Origin: Cocos nucifera
Taxonomy: Eukaryota > Streptophyta > Magnoliopsida > Arecales > Arecaceae
Length of the DNA: 64,000 nt
Direction of reading: 5' to 3'
Assembly (NCBI GenBank): GCA_006176705.1
Contig: QRFJ01002489.1
Location: 1 to 64,000, forward strand
In this document: positions 36,946 to 50,200 of the stretch, one piece after another
Position numbering within the stretch: the stretch's first letter is position 1
Layout: every line of letters starts with the position of its first letter
Translations under genes and position numbers: made by a program
The notes under the pieces: generated by a model
Told to the model about the DNA's origin: nothing
Databases searched by the model: none
Seen by the model: only the letters and a program-made list of their open reading frames with translations

Positions 36946-39900
36946 TCATGTCCTATGATCCATCAGATTTTGCCCATGCTGGTGAAGCTGAGATCCAAGG
37001 TAGAACTGAAAGGGCCTAGGGCGTAGTTGTTCTGATCCATAATCTAATTGAGCAAATGGAAGTTGCTGCTCCTGTTGTAAACCATAAGCCAATTGAGAAG
37101 AGCCAGCTAAGTATTGTGGGTGATACTCCAATCTATAACCCTCGTGAAAAGGAATAACCGGTCGTCCAAAATGATATGCACCAATATTAGGATGGGATGG
37201 AAGAGGAGCAAGCAGAGGGATAGAAGGATTGGGTAGAGAAGTTGGAGTCTCATAATCATATGGTTCTGTGGTGCAGTTAGTGTATCTGGCCTTCTTTGCT
37301 GTAATGGGGTTGAGCAAAGCACCAGAGTCAGAGAAGGGATATCCCCTTGTACGCTTCATCCCTTCACTATAAAGAAGTTGATCACTTGGAATATTTGGAT
37401 GCATGGATCCAAACAAGAGCACCTTCAAATCGGATGCTCCAATTTGACCTATCAAGAAACAAGATAGATTACTAAGGGAACCCCGAATGCATCTGTAGAT
37501 CTTCTGCATCTCAATTTTCCCAACTGATCTTGCAAAATTTTGAGATCGATCCAGAAAGTCTTCAACCTGAATCAGAAGTGGAAACAGAACCTGTTGGACA
37601 CATTACATTATTCAACATTCAATTAGTTAAGAACTTACATTCATATTGCCAGCTCCTGATTTCCATGTCTTCGAAACCCATGAACCTTCAAAAGCACTGG
37701 CACAGAGACCATCCTGCCATAAATTCTCCGCTGACGACAGCTGAGGAGAAAATGGGGAGAAAAGACATCAGTGAACCTACCAAGCTATAGAAGGCTGATC
37801 ATAATCACTGACCAAGACCACGCGAATGCAACATCAATATCAACAAGTGAATGTGACATTAATATCACTAAGTGAATGTGATATTAATATAGACAAGTGA
37901 ATGTCGATAAGCTTGCAATTTACCCCCTTAAAGAAAAGGGCCTTCATTTAGGAGGGGAAAACAGGAATGTCCATGAAGAAATCTAGATAGATATTAGAAT
38001 AGGTAGTTTCTATAACTGCCTGGCCAAAGACTAATGATATGGTTGAGCGCTCGTCAGCCATCAGATGATTTTCTTACAGGCCTCCATGATCATGACATGA
38101 TGTAGAAATTCCAAAGTGAGGATGAAGGGGAAGGCCACAAACGAAAGAGAGGAAAATGGAATGTTCCTAGCCTTTCATCAAGCAAATTTGTAAAGATCTC
38201 AATGCCAGAACATATACATGTCTTACCTTGGAGTTAAAGTATTTCAATTTTATCTTTATTTTATATATATGCATGTATGTGTGCCACACCCCCCCCCTCC
38301 CCTCCTCCTCCTCCTCCTCCTCCTCCTCTCTGCATAAAAAAGAATGTCAACTAATATGTATAAAAATTTTCAATTGTCGGATTCCAATTGAACCTCATGT
38401 TTACTTCATTCTCAATGCCCGAGCAACTTAAAAACTCCCAATGAGGAGGGGGGAAAGAGGAATCCCCGGTATACAATTAGGGTATGCAATTAGACTGCAT
38501 TTAGTTAAATCAGAAACAGCAGAATTGGTTAGTTCTTCCACAAGTTATTCCTCCTTGTTTTTAGCTAAAAAATTTGTGCATCTCCTTAACACCTTTTCTA
38601 ATTCCAACTTGGTACAAGGAGTATCTCAAATCAATGAAAGAAATGACTTACTTTACCCAATAATGCTACAAATAGTTCAGCTATAGATTCTCGATTTCTT
38701 CTACCGAACTGTTTCAATCCATTGGTAATGTTCTGTATTATTGAGATATCTGTCCCACCTGTTGAGAAAAGGAACTTCTAACAAATTAACCTACTAAATG
38801 AATAATGATTCAACTCCATGTAAAAAGAAGAAAACTGATACAAAAAGAAGAGAGCACATGTAGCAGAAGCTTTCACAGGAAAAACACATATAAAGAGTGG
38901 TATATCACTTCAATGTGATTCTATTTATATGACAAATCTGGATGATTGCAAGCAGAGAATTGATATGTTTTTCCATCTCACTATTTGTCATTTTAATCAT
39001 GAGAGTATAGCTACATTGGAGAAGCATGAACTTGAACTTTCCATAATTCATCATGGAGTAACAGATTTACTAAAGCATGGACAGAAAAAAGAATTGGACT
39101 CAGTGTAATCAATGCCTCTTTGACCATACTATCAGAGCAATAATTCTTCCAATATAAGTTCAGTACTGGAATCCGCTGCTTTTCAATGACCAACTATCAT
39201 ACAGGTAAAGAAGCTTTATCCCATTTATATCACACTAGCTTCATTATTATGTCTCACAATTTATTCCTATCAAGGGCTACATCCCCAGTCGATAAAAGCC
39301 CTTTCATTTCCTTTCCTGAATCTTTCAAAATAAATAACCTGTACAAGAATTCAAACCATGATGGTGTCTTTGGTCACTCGTATACGACAATTTACTCCTA
39401 TCAAGGGCGGCTTCCTCCCCAAGTCAACAAAGCCCTTCTCTTCCTTTCTTGAATCTTATAAAATATCTTACCTTGTACAAGAATCTAATTGACTAATCTT
39501 TTTGTTTTGATGCACTCATTGATGCAAACAACTATACCATGCAAATCTTTTCACAGACCAAATAACTAGCAATAGCAAAAGACTTTAAACTATATCGCAT
39601 TCACTAGCAAACCAGACTTATGTCAGACAGGTGACACCTCTCTCCTTAGCAGATGTCCCGAGTTCAACTAGGGATAGTGAGAACTCCCACTGTATTTCTC
39701 AAAAGAAAAAGGGGGGAAAGGGAAAGTGTAACGGAAGGGGAAAGGATGACTGAAAGAACAGGAAACATTTTTTACTAACTTAATGAAAAACTTAAAACAA
39801 AACAGGAAGCACTAAATATGTACGTGCAGAAGTCTATCTTTTCATCAGCAAGTTTATTCATTACATTATATTGTCTACTTAAAATACAAGCAACATCAAC

Positions 39901-42900
39901 ATTTTGTGGATGCACTTGAAGGGGGAAAGGGAAAGCACATAACCACACTAAAATCTCAAAAAATGTACCTCACCACCTCTAACTACAAAAAAGTGAAAAA
40001 CATAAAAGTATAACAACATCATAGTTAATTCTTTTCAAGAAGGCTGGAAGGATGTATTCTTTTTATTTTCTTTTGCTCAAAAAGCTTATTGTATATATCT
40101 TTAAGACCAATTACCTTTTAATATGACAGAAAAAGGAGGCAATATGGGAGGATTCCGAGTCTGTGCTGCATTCATACAATTCCAAAAGAAATTAGAAGTC
40201 ATTATTAAATGCTGAAGTGCAGGAACTATATCAGGCAAATAAGCATTGGTGGTAACATTAATATTTTGCCTCACAATGGACATATATATAAGAGAAGCTA
40301 ACTGTGTTGGACCTTGACCTAATCTAAATAGTTTGATGAAAATTTAAAAGTGATCGATGAACATTAGCCATAAATAAATGCCAATGTGAGGAAGACAGTA
40401 TTGCAAAAGTGTAGATCTGAATATTGGTTACTTCTTCATGCTGAATTATTAAAAACAAATGCTGGAAATAACACATTCTTACTATCTTTACTTTCTTCTC
40501 CTGTCATAATGCATCAAGTTGGAAAACAACCTCTCAGCATGCATGCTTATGTGTACCTATATGTTTAACAACTCTGAGTAGACAGTATTGTTCTACTGAA
40601 CGCATTCTGGTTGTTAGGTTAATCTCCATTTATTGGATAATTACCCTACATCTGTTGCATTCAATACCTTCAGTTATTATCAAATTACAAGCACTCATAA
40701 AGCATTTCCATCAGTCAAATCTGAAGTGTCAAGTCTCTACAATCAGATGGTTGTTTGCCCTGTTGCACCACAAGCCAAAAGACATGAAATCAGTTGATTA
40801 ATGAGATCAATGCAATATCATGTTTTTCCATGCCAATGCTTGGCATGCAGTGGCAGAGCAGCATGCCATGTGCTTGTGCACAGCCAAATGTATACTGGTG
40901 TTGTCCACCGGGAAGGCATTGCTGCAGTACAAAAGTCCGAAAGAGAACCCATATAAATCCTTTGGGCTCTTTCTGAAAACGCATCAAATTATGCATTCTT
41001 GGTTTCCATAAATATAATTTTGAAACTAGAATTTCATTTCTCCAGCACGGACCATATGTGCCTAATGAAAAAACTCATGCATGGAAATCAGAGTGGATGT
41101 CAACAGACAGACCAGCGGCCATGCTTTTGGGCTGGCATCAAGCTAATGTAAAATTGTTATATGCACGACTTGAACCCAATCAATTGATGACCCCTTAAAA
41201 CCATTATTTTAATTAGGGTGGGCAATTTAAGAACCGACCTGTCAAGCCAACCTGCAACTGACCTGCTTTAAGTTCAGGTTGACATAAACAGGTCCGAGTC
41301 ATTAACGGGTTGAACCATCTAGGTCCATCTATTAAACCAGCTGGAGTCAGGTCTAGACCTATTTAATTATTGAGTCGGTTGATGACTCAACTCATTTAAC
41401 ATGAAAGACATGCTAAACCTATTTAAAAACCACTTAACCCATTTAAGACCCACTTAATCTGTTTGGTCCATTTAAATTCATTCGATCCATTAATCAAACA
41501 GGTTATATGGGTCAGGTTAGGTTACTTATTTAATAAAAAGATTGAGTTCAAATTTGGATTTTTGACCCGTTTAATAAATGGCTTGGATTTGAGTTGATAG
41601 ATTTTTGACCAAACCAATCTCCAACTTGACCCGATTGGCTTACCCACCCTAATTTTAATCTTGTTATGTGTTTAGAAAGGTTAATTTTCATAAGAACAAT
41701 TTTAAAAAATGATCCTTTCATTTAGTACACTTCTCTCATATATACAAGAAACAAAGATTAACCAAAAAAAAAAAATCATAATGTAGTCATTGAGCAGGCA
41801 TATGTTGGATGAATTATGGAACATGGTGGTAGTTGTTGTCATCAACAAGCAAAACACTAACATGTTGAATGAATGAAAACTAGCATAATAAATGCAAATA
41901 TTTGCTGTATAAAACACTGTGAAAATGATATGCACAATCATAAAATCTGTGCTCCTAGGTTCCATGTGAATTTGTCAATAACTAAATTAACATTCCCTAA
42001 TTCATAATGATTACAGTTAAGTATGTTTAGTCTACCTAAACATGTTTGATATGAAATGGAAGCATTTGTCCTAGAAGAGACAATACACTGCCAATTATTT
42101 GTGCAGCAGTTTGATATAAAACAGAGAAGCATAAACCTCAAACTGCTAATGGAGAGGCAAACCACAAAAAAAAAAAAAAAAAAAAATGGAGAGATGGACT
42201 ATGACAACTTGGATATAAGCTCTAGAACAAATAAAAACAGCAATTTTGATGACATATGGTAATGATTGAACTAGGCCAAGCGAACTGGATAACCTATCTT
42301 AGCAAATAACACATATGGATGCTTTCAGATGAGCAAGAAATGAGAAAAGTAAGCATATTTTAAGGTTTACTCTAAAAACAGGATCAATTTTCACAGTAGA
42401 AAATGCCAAATTCACCATGTTATAACGTTCAATTGAAAGCAAGATATTCACATGCCTGCAAATGAAAAGCAACTAACGATATTATCGATAAAGAGTTCAT
42501 AGTGTGATCTTTTGAGCTATTAATGCCATGCTCCTTTGCCCAAAACTTCATCTGCAAAAGCAGCAAGAAACCTACTATATTAGTCATCAAATTTTCTAAA
42601 TTTTCTACTATACCTAATTTTTGTACATGTGTTGTATAAAACTAATAAAACAATAAGAAAAATTGGGTGAAAAATAATTATTAGTGAAGCCAAAACTAGT
42701 CTTTATTACCAGATAACTTAATATCTGAAACCTTCCATCAATTGAAGAAACAAGAGAGAAAAATACAGATCTTGAAATGCCGTCCTTATTTTCAACAGAA
42801 ATATCACATTCAATTCCAGTTCCACAATCCACAACTTTCAAAACCGGAACTCTAGCTTTCAATATTGGCAGTACACCAGATACATGTCCTCGCCCTGCAA

Positions 42901-43860
42901 CATCAACAGTTAAGCAGAAAGACATTGTTACAATATAATTCATATATATATATGTATGTATGTATGTATATATGTATGTACATACATACATACATACATA
43001 TATATATATGTATCTATGAATGTATAAATACATATATATACATACATACATATACATACATACATATATATGGAGGTAGACTGAGCTCCGATCGATCGGA
43101 GCCCGACCTACATCCGATCAGATCCTCGACCGTTCAATCAGCGTGCATCTTCGAGCGTGCGCCTGAAAAGATGCGACGGCTAAAAAAAAGCGCACACCTG
43201 TGCCTGAAAAAAATCAAAAAAAAAAATAGGCCTATTGCCTGAAAAAAAAAAAAAGAAAAAAATGCCCGAAAAAAAGTAAAAAAATTCAGAAAAAACAAAC
43301 TTTTTTTTAGCTTTTTTTCAATTCTTTTTAGTTTTTTTAGGCTTTTTTTGAAAAAAAAAAATTTTGCCTGAAGGCAGATGCTTGAAGGTACCTTCAAGTC
43401 CAAAAAAAATTTTAAAAAAACTTAAAAAAAACTAAAAAAAATAGTGCCTTAAAAAAAATACACTTAGAAAAAAAAAAAAGAAAGGGGTGGGGAAGGCACC
43501 TTCACCCCCTGAAGGCGCCTTCCCATTTTTTTTTTTTTTTGAATTTTTTTCAAATTTTTTTCAGGTTTTTTTTTAGAATTTTTTTCTAATTTTTTTTTTC
43601 AAGCAGCAGCCTGTTTTTTTTTTTCTGAATTTTTTTGCGTACCTATTTTTTTTCAGCCGATGCTTTTTTTCAGTCGGTGCGCCTTTTCAGACGACACCTG
43701 TCTCGATGCGTGCTGATCGAACGGTCAAAAATCCGACCGGATATAGACTGGGCTCCAGTCGACCTTAGCCCAATCCACCTCTATATATATGTATGTATGT
43801 ATAAATACATATATATATATACATATATATACATACATACATGCATGCATACATATATAC

Positions 43861-43892
<32 letters not shown>

Positions 43893-44100
43893 GCATGTAT
43901 GTATGTACGTACGTACGTACATATACATATCTATATGTATGTAGATATATATGTATGTATGTATATGTATGTATATATCTATATATGTATGTATGTACGT
44001 ACGTACACATATATATATGGATGTGTACGTATATATATACATACATACATATACATATATCTATATATATACATATATATATATATAGATATATATATAC

Positions 44101-44135
<35 letters not shown>

Positions 44136-44145
44136 CACATAGATA

Positions 44146-44177
<32 letters not shown>

Positions 44178-44230
44178 CATACATACATATACATATATCT
44201 ATATATATACATATATATATATATATATAC

Positions 44231-44262
<32 letters not shown>

Positions 44263-47200
44263 GCATGGTGTGTGTGTGTGTTCTAGTTTTAGATAAGTGG
44301 GAAGGCACATTTAATAATTATAATACACAAAGTTTTCATATTAGAAGGATATTAAAATAGAAAAATCCTTACATTATGTATATTCTTTCTAAGTATCTAA
44401 AAAAAAATATAACTACTTCAAACTTATCAATCAGTAAAATGGAAATTCCATGTGACATTTGAATGGCATAAAACAATGAGTATCAAATCTTATATTTTCT
44501 TTGCTGTCACCGTTGTGCAATTAATGAGGGATTATTTGTACATTTTGTTGGCTAACAAAAGATCCAACTAACAAATCATATAAGTGAAAAGTGAAATATG
44601 ACAATGTTGTGCATGTCTTTATACAAGCATAATAGGCCAAAGATGCTATGAGTTTCCATGCTAGAAAACATAAAATAATGTAATTCCGTCTATTTATGGT
44701 TGGTTTAGATTCTCCTCCACATCGCTTCCTTAAAATGTCAAATCCTTTAAAATGGAAAGTGGATGTATCTTCTAACTAATTCCATCCACATCCACTTAGT
44801 TCAATGCCTCCTCTCTCTTTTTTTCTTTCCCTTTTTGGTGATTACTGCTGTTGGTGCAGAATCTGGGTCGTCGGAACCAGCTGGAGTGGAGGTGGATGAG
44901 GTCACCGTCGGAGATCTGCAAAACAAAGTTCCATCCAAAGCCGGTGGGGGTAGCTCCGGCAGAACCCTCCGACGAACAAGTCAGCTCTGGCCAATAGATA
45001 TGGAGTGCTCTGGAATGAGTTCGGCAGAGTTTAAAGAAGAGAAGAGCTTAGAGCCTAGAGTTAGCGTATCTGAAGGATCCTTTTTATAAGTGGAGCTTGA
45101 TTGATGGTGACGGCCATATCGTCCGATCGTGGGCCGCTCAGGGCCGCATGGAGTTCGATACGGAAAGGAAGGCGTCGTCAAACGGATAGTGACAGCCATA
45201 CTGATGGATCGTGGGCCGCATGGGGCTGATTACGAAGAGAGTGGTGTCGCCAGTAGTGGTGGCCATGTCGTCTGATTGCGGACCGCATGGAGCTTGTTAC
45301 GGAGGGAAAGGTGCCGCCAGACTGGTAGTGGCGGCCATACCGCCGAGATCCGACAGCCGTAGCTCGAGGAAGCAGGCATTAGTCGATGGACTCGGGCACA
45401 TACCAATTCCAAAGGAGTTCGGATTCCTGAAGGAGTTCGGCCAAAGGGGAGGCTCGAAAGGAATTCGACTCCTATGGGAGTCCGACCGGAGCTCGACCGC
45501 CAAGGAGTTCGGTCGGGGTGCAACCACTGAGGAGTTCGGTCGAAGGAGCTTGGAAGGAGTTTGGCTCCTGAAGAAATCTAGCCGAAGAGGAAGCTTGAAG
45601 AGAGTTCAGCTCCCACAGGCGTCTGGCCGGAAGAGCGCGGAGGGAGTTCGACTCTCGCGTGTGTCAGGCTGGAGGAGTGCGGCTAAGGCTCGATCGCTGG
45701 AGAGTTCGAAAAAAGCTCGACCGCTGAGGAGTCCAGTCGGCCGAAGGGGATGTCTAGGAGGAGTCCAGCTGGAGGAGTTCGGCTAAGATCCGATCGCTGA
45801 AAATTCGAAGGAACTCGATCGCTGGAGAGTTCGATCGACTGAAGGAGTTCGGCTAAGGCTCGACCGCTGGAAGTCCGAAGGAGCTCGACCACTAAGGAGT
45901 TCGACCGGCTGAAGGAGTTCGGCTAAGGCCTGGCCGCTGGAAGTCCGAAGAAACTCGGCCGCTGAGTTCGACCGGCTGAAGGAATTCGGCTAAGACCCGT
46001 CCGCTGAAACTCTTCCGTAGCTACCGGTTGCGTTAAGCTGAGCATCGAACTGAACTTCGATAGGAGCAGGGTTTATCCTCAACAATAGTCCCCCCACTTC
46101 CGAGTTCGAAACTCGAAGAAAGGGAGTGCAGAGAAGGTAACTGCCGAAGTCCTCTTTCGGACTCCGTGCTGGTTCAGGTTGAAGCTCGGAGAAGATCTCA
46201 TCTCCAGCCAAAGTTGATGTTGAGGTTGAAGTCCGGGGGAGATCTCATCTCCAGCCAAAGTTGAAATAGATCTCGTCTCCTGCGGTCGAGGTCGGAGGTT
46301 GAGCTCCTCGGAGGCGATATTGTCTCCGATAGCCGAGGCTGATTCGGAGATCTCCTCTCCTGCAGCCGAGGTTGATACGGACGCTCGGAGAAGATTTTGT
46401 CTCCTACGGTCGAGATTGGCTCAGTCGCTTGGAAGAGATCTCATCTCTAGCCGAGGTTGTCGCTGTCGCTTGGAAGAGATCTTATCTCTTGCCGAGATTG
46501 ACTCGAACGCTCGGAGGAGATCTCATCTCCTGCAACTGAGGTCGTTGCGGGCACTCAGAAGAGATCTTATCTCCTACGACCGTCGAGATCGACCCGGACC
46601 CTCGAGAGAGATCTTATCTCCTACCGAGGTTGATGGAGATCCTCTCCTGTAGACTTCGAAGCTCGAACTTGGACTTTGCTCGCGTCAGAACGAGGTTCTC
46701 CTCCTGTTTCTAACAGACTATGGGGGCACATATGGGCCGTTGTCAGGCTCTCTCCTCCCATCTCGTCTAAGGTGAACGAGGTCTTCGACTTTGCTCGCAT
46801 TAGGACGAGGTTCTCCTCCTATTCCTAACGGATTGTGAGGACACATAAGGACTGTTGTCTAGGCCTCCCCCCATCTCGTCTAAGGTGAACGAGGCCTTCG
46901 ACTTTGCTCGCGTTAGAACGAGTTTCTCCTCCCGTTCCTAACGGACTGTGGGGGCACATAAGGACGTTGTCTAGGCCTCCCCCATCTCGTCTAAGATGAA
47001 CGAGGTCTTCGACTTTGCTTGCGTTAGGACGAGGTTTCTCCTCCTATTCCTAACGGGCTGTGGGGGCACATAAGGGCTGTTGCCTAAGCCTCCCCTCCAT
47101 CTCGTCTAAGGTGAATGAGGCCTTCGACTTTGCTCGCGTTAGGACGAGGTTCTCCTCCTGTTCCTAACGGGCTATGGGGGCACATAAGAGCTGTTGTCTA

Positions 47201-50200
47201 GGCCTCCCCCCATCTCGTCTAAGGTGAACGAGGCCTTCGACTTTGCTCGCGTTAGGACGAGGTTCTCCTTCTGTTCCTAATGGGCTATGGGGGCACATAA
47301 AGGCTGTTGTCTAAGCCTCCCCCCATCTCGTCTAAGGTGAACAAGGCCTTCGACTTTGCTCGCGTTAGAACGAGGTTCTCCTCCTATTCCTAACGGATTG
47401 TGAGGGCACATAAGGGCTGTTGTCTAGGCCTCTCCCCCCATCTATTCTAAGGTGAACGAGGCCTTCGACTTTGCTCGCGTTAGGACGAGGTTCTCCTCCT
47501 GTTCCTAACGGGCCACTTTCGCTCGCTTCTTTCCTATCATCAGGTAATTTTTGCATTAGAAAATAATAATGCTGAACGAAGGAGTTTTATTAAAGAAAGT
47601 TTACTGGTAATACATCCTCAGATTTTCTAAGTTCCAAGATCGAGGAAGCACTATCCCTCCGAGCTCCTTCAGGCGATAAATTTCGAACCGAACGACCTCC
47701 ACCACTTCATACGGACCTTCCCAATTTGGGGCGAGCTTCCCTTGGCTCTGAGGCTCTGAGACGGCGACTCGCCGAAGCACTAGGTCCTCCACTCTGAACG
47801 TCTTGCCTCTAACTCTGGAGTTGTAGTACTAGGCCACCTTCTGTCTGTAAGCTGCCATCCGGATGCGGGCTTCCTCCCTTTTTTCTTCCAGCAGGTCGAG
47901 GTTAACTCTGAGGTCCTGGGGGTTGAGCTGCTCGTTGAAGCCCACAACTTGTACAGATAGAAGCTGAAATTCGATCGGAATAACTGCCTCCGTGCCGAAG
48001 GCCAAGGCGAAGGATGTTTCCCCGGTCGACACCTTTTGTGTAGTTCGGTATGCCCAGAGGATATGGTAGAGTTCGTCGATCCAGGCTCCCTTTGTCCTAT
48101 TGAGCCTTGTTTTGATGCCTTGCAGCAGGGTCTGGTTGGTCACCTCAGCTTCTCCATTAGCCTGCAGGTGAGCCACCGATGTAAAGCGGTGAGAGATGTT
48201 TAGTCCTTCGCAAAACTCGACGAACCTCGTCCCAGCGAACTATCGCCCATTGTCGATTATAAGGATTTGGGACAGACCGAACCGACAGACTAGTGACTTC
48301 TAGACGAAGTCCTGCACCTTGGCCTCGGTAATCTTCGCTAATGGTTCGACTTCGATCCACTTGGTGAAATAGTCGATCGCGATCAGGAGAAACTTCCGCT
48401 GCCCGGATGTCGTCGAGAAAGAGCCGAGTATATCCATTTCCCACTATGTAAATGGCCAAGGCGCGCTTAGCGGAGCAAGCTTGGATGCCGACTGCCTTTG
48501 TACGCTGGCGTTCTTCTGACAGCGGTCGCACTTCTTCACATACTCCATGAAATCGTGAAACAAGATCGGCCAGTAGTACCCCCGCCGAAGTAGTCTTTGC
48601 GATAAGGATCTGACTCATGCGTGACTTCCACAGAGTCATTCGTGCACCTCCCACAGTGCGAGGTCGGTCTCTGAAGGTCGGAGACATCTCAGCAGCGGAA
48701 GGGAGCATGACCTCTTATACAACCTGCCTTCATATAAAACGTAGCGAGAGGCCTGATTCCTGAGCTTCCGAGCTTCTTTCAGATCATGAGGAATGACCCC
48801 CTCCTTGAGGTAGGCGACCAATGGGTCGATCCAGCTTGGCTCGAACTCCGTCTGCAGAACGACCAGAGATTCCTCTGTGGTTGGGCACTTCAAAGTCTCC
48901 AAAAATACTTTTTTGGACAGTTTAGTCGAGGCTGAAGTGGCCAACTTGGAGAGAAGATCGACTCTTGCATTTTCCGCCCTCGAAATATGTTGAATGCCGA
49001 AACTGTCGAAGGCCGAAGTCAAATCCCTCACTTTCCTAAGGTATCTCACCATGCTTTCCTCCCGCGCTTCGTAGCTGCCGTTAACTTGGCCAACTACCAG
49101 CTGGGAATCGCTTTAGACTTGAAGCCGATCTACTTTTAATTTCCTTACTATCTTTAATCCAACGATCAGCGCTTCATATTCGGCCCCATTATTGGTCGCG
49201 GAAAACTCGAAGCGTTGTGCGTACTCGACGATGACTCCCTCGGGGCTGACCAAGACCAGCCCCGTACCAACTCCAGCGGAGTTGGACGAACCATCCATAT
49301 GCAGAGTCCAGGAGCCTTCGGAAAGGTCGGCGCTTTCCTCGGGGAGGTTCGGCTGTGATAGCTCGGCTTTGTTCAAGCTCAATCTCGCTTTGGTGCCGGT
49401 CTCGCTCTGTTCAAGCTCGGCTTCGACTGGAATGGTGCATTCTAACACAAAATCTGTCAGTATCTGGGCCTTCATCAATGGCCTGAGCCGGTAGTTGATG
49501 TCGAACTCTGTGAGCTCGATTGCCCATTTTGTGATTCTTCTGGAAGCGTCCGCTAGGTGAAGGACTGCTTTTATTGGTTGGTCCGTGAGGATTGTTATAG
49601 TGTGCTCCTGAAAATAAGGTCGAAGCCTCCTGATAGCAATTAGAAGAGAATAAGTTAGTTTTTCTAACCTAGAGTACCTAATCTCCGCATCCCTCAGGAC
49701 CCGGCTCACGTAGTAGACCGATCGCTGCGTCTTTGCTTCTTCCTTGATCAGGATTGCCATCAGGGCCACCGGGGAGACAGCTAGATACAGGAATAATTCT
49801 TCTCCAAGTTCGGGCTTTGCCAGTAGTGGGGTGAGCCGAGGTAGTTTTTAAGCTCCTCTAATGCCTGTTGGACTCCGCCGTCCAGCAGAAGTTCTTTGGT
49901 TGCCTGAGAACTTAGAAGAAGGGCACGCATCGTTCGACCGACCTTGAGACAAAGCGATTTAGGAACGCCACCTTTCTGGTCAAGCGTTGAACTTTCTTGA
50001 TCGTCTTTGGAGCGGTCATCTCCCGAATGGCTCGGATTTTCTCGAAATTTGCTTCAATTTCGCATCTCGACACCATGAACCCTAGAAATTTTTCAGAGGT
50101 CACACCAAAGGCGCACTTGATCGAGTTCAGCTTCATCTTATGCTTCCTGAGTGCACTGAAGGTCTCTTTAAGGTCAGCGAGGTGGTCTGTTGAAGCTCGA

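Noticed and set aside
43635..44360. Overlapping Tyr/Ile/His-rich open frames up to 241 codons on both strands
   Set aside because: They are translations of the TA/ATAC/ATGT microsatellite and MITE arm.
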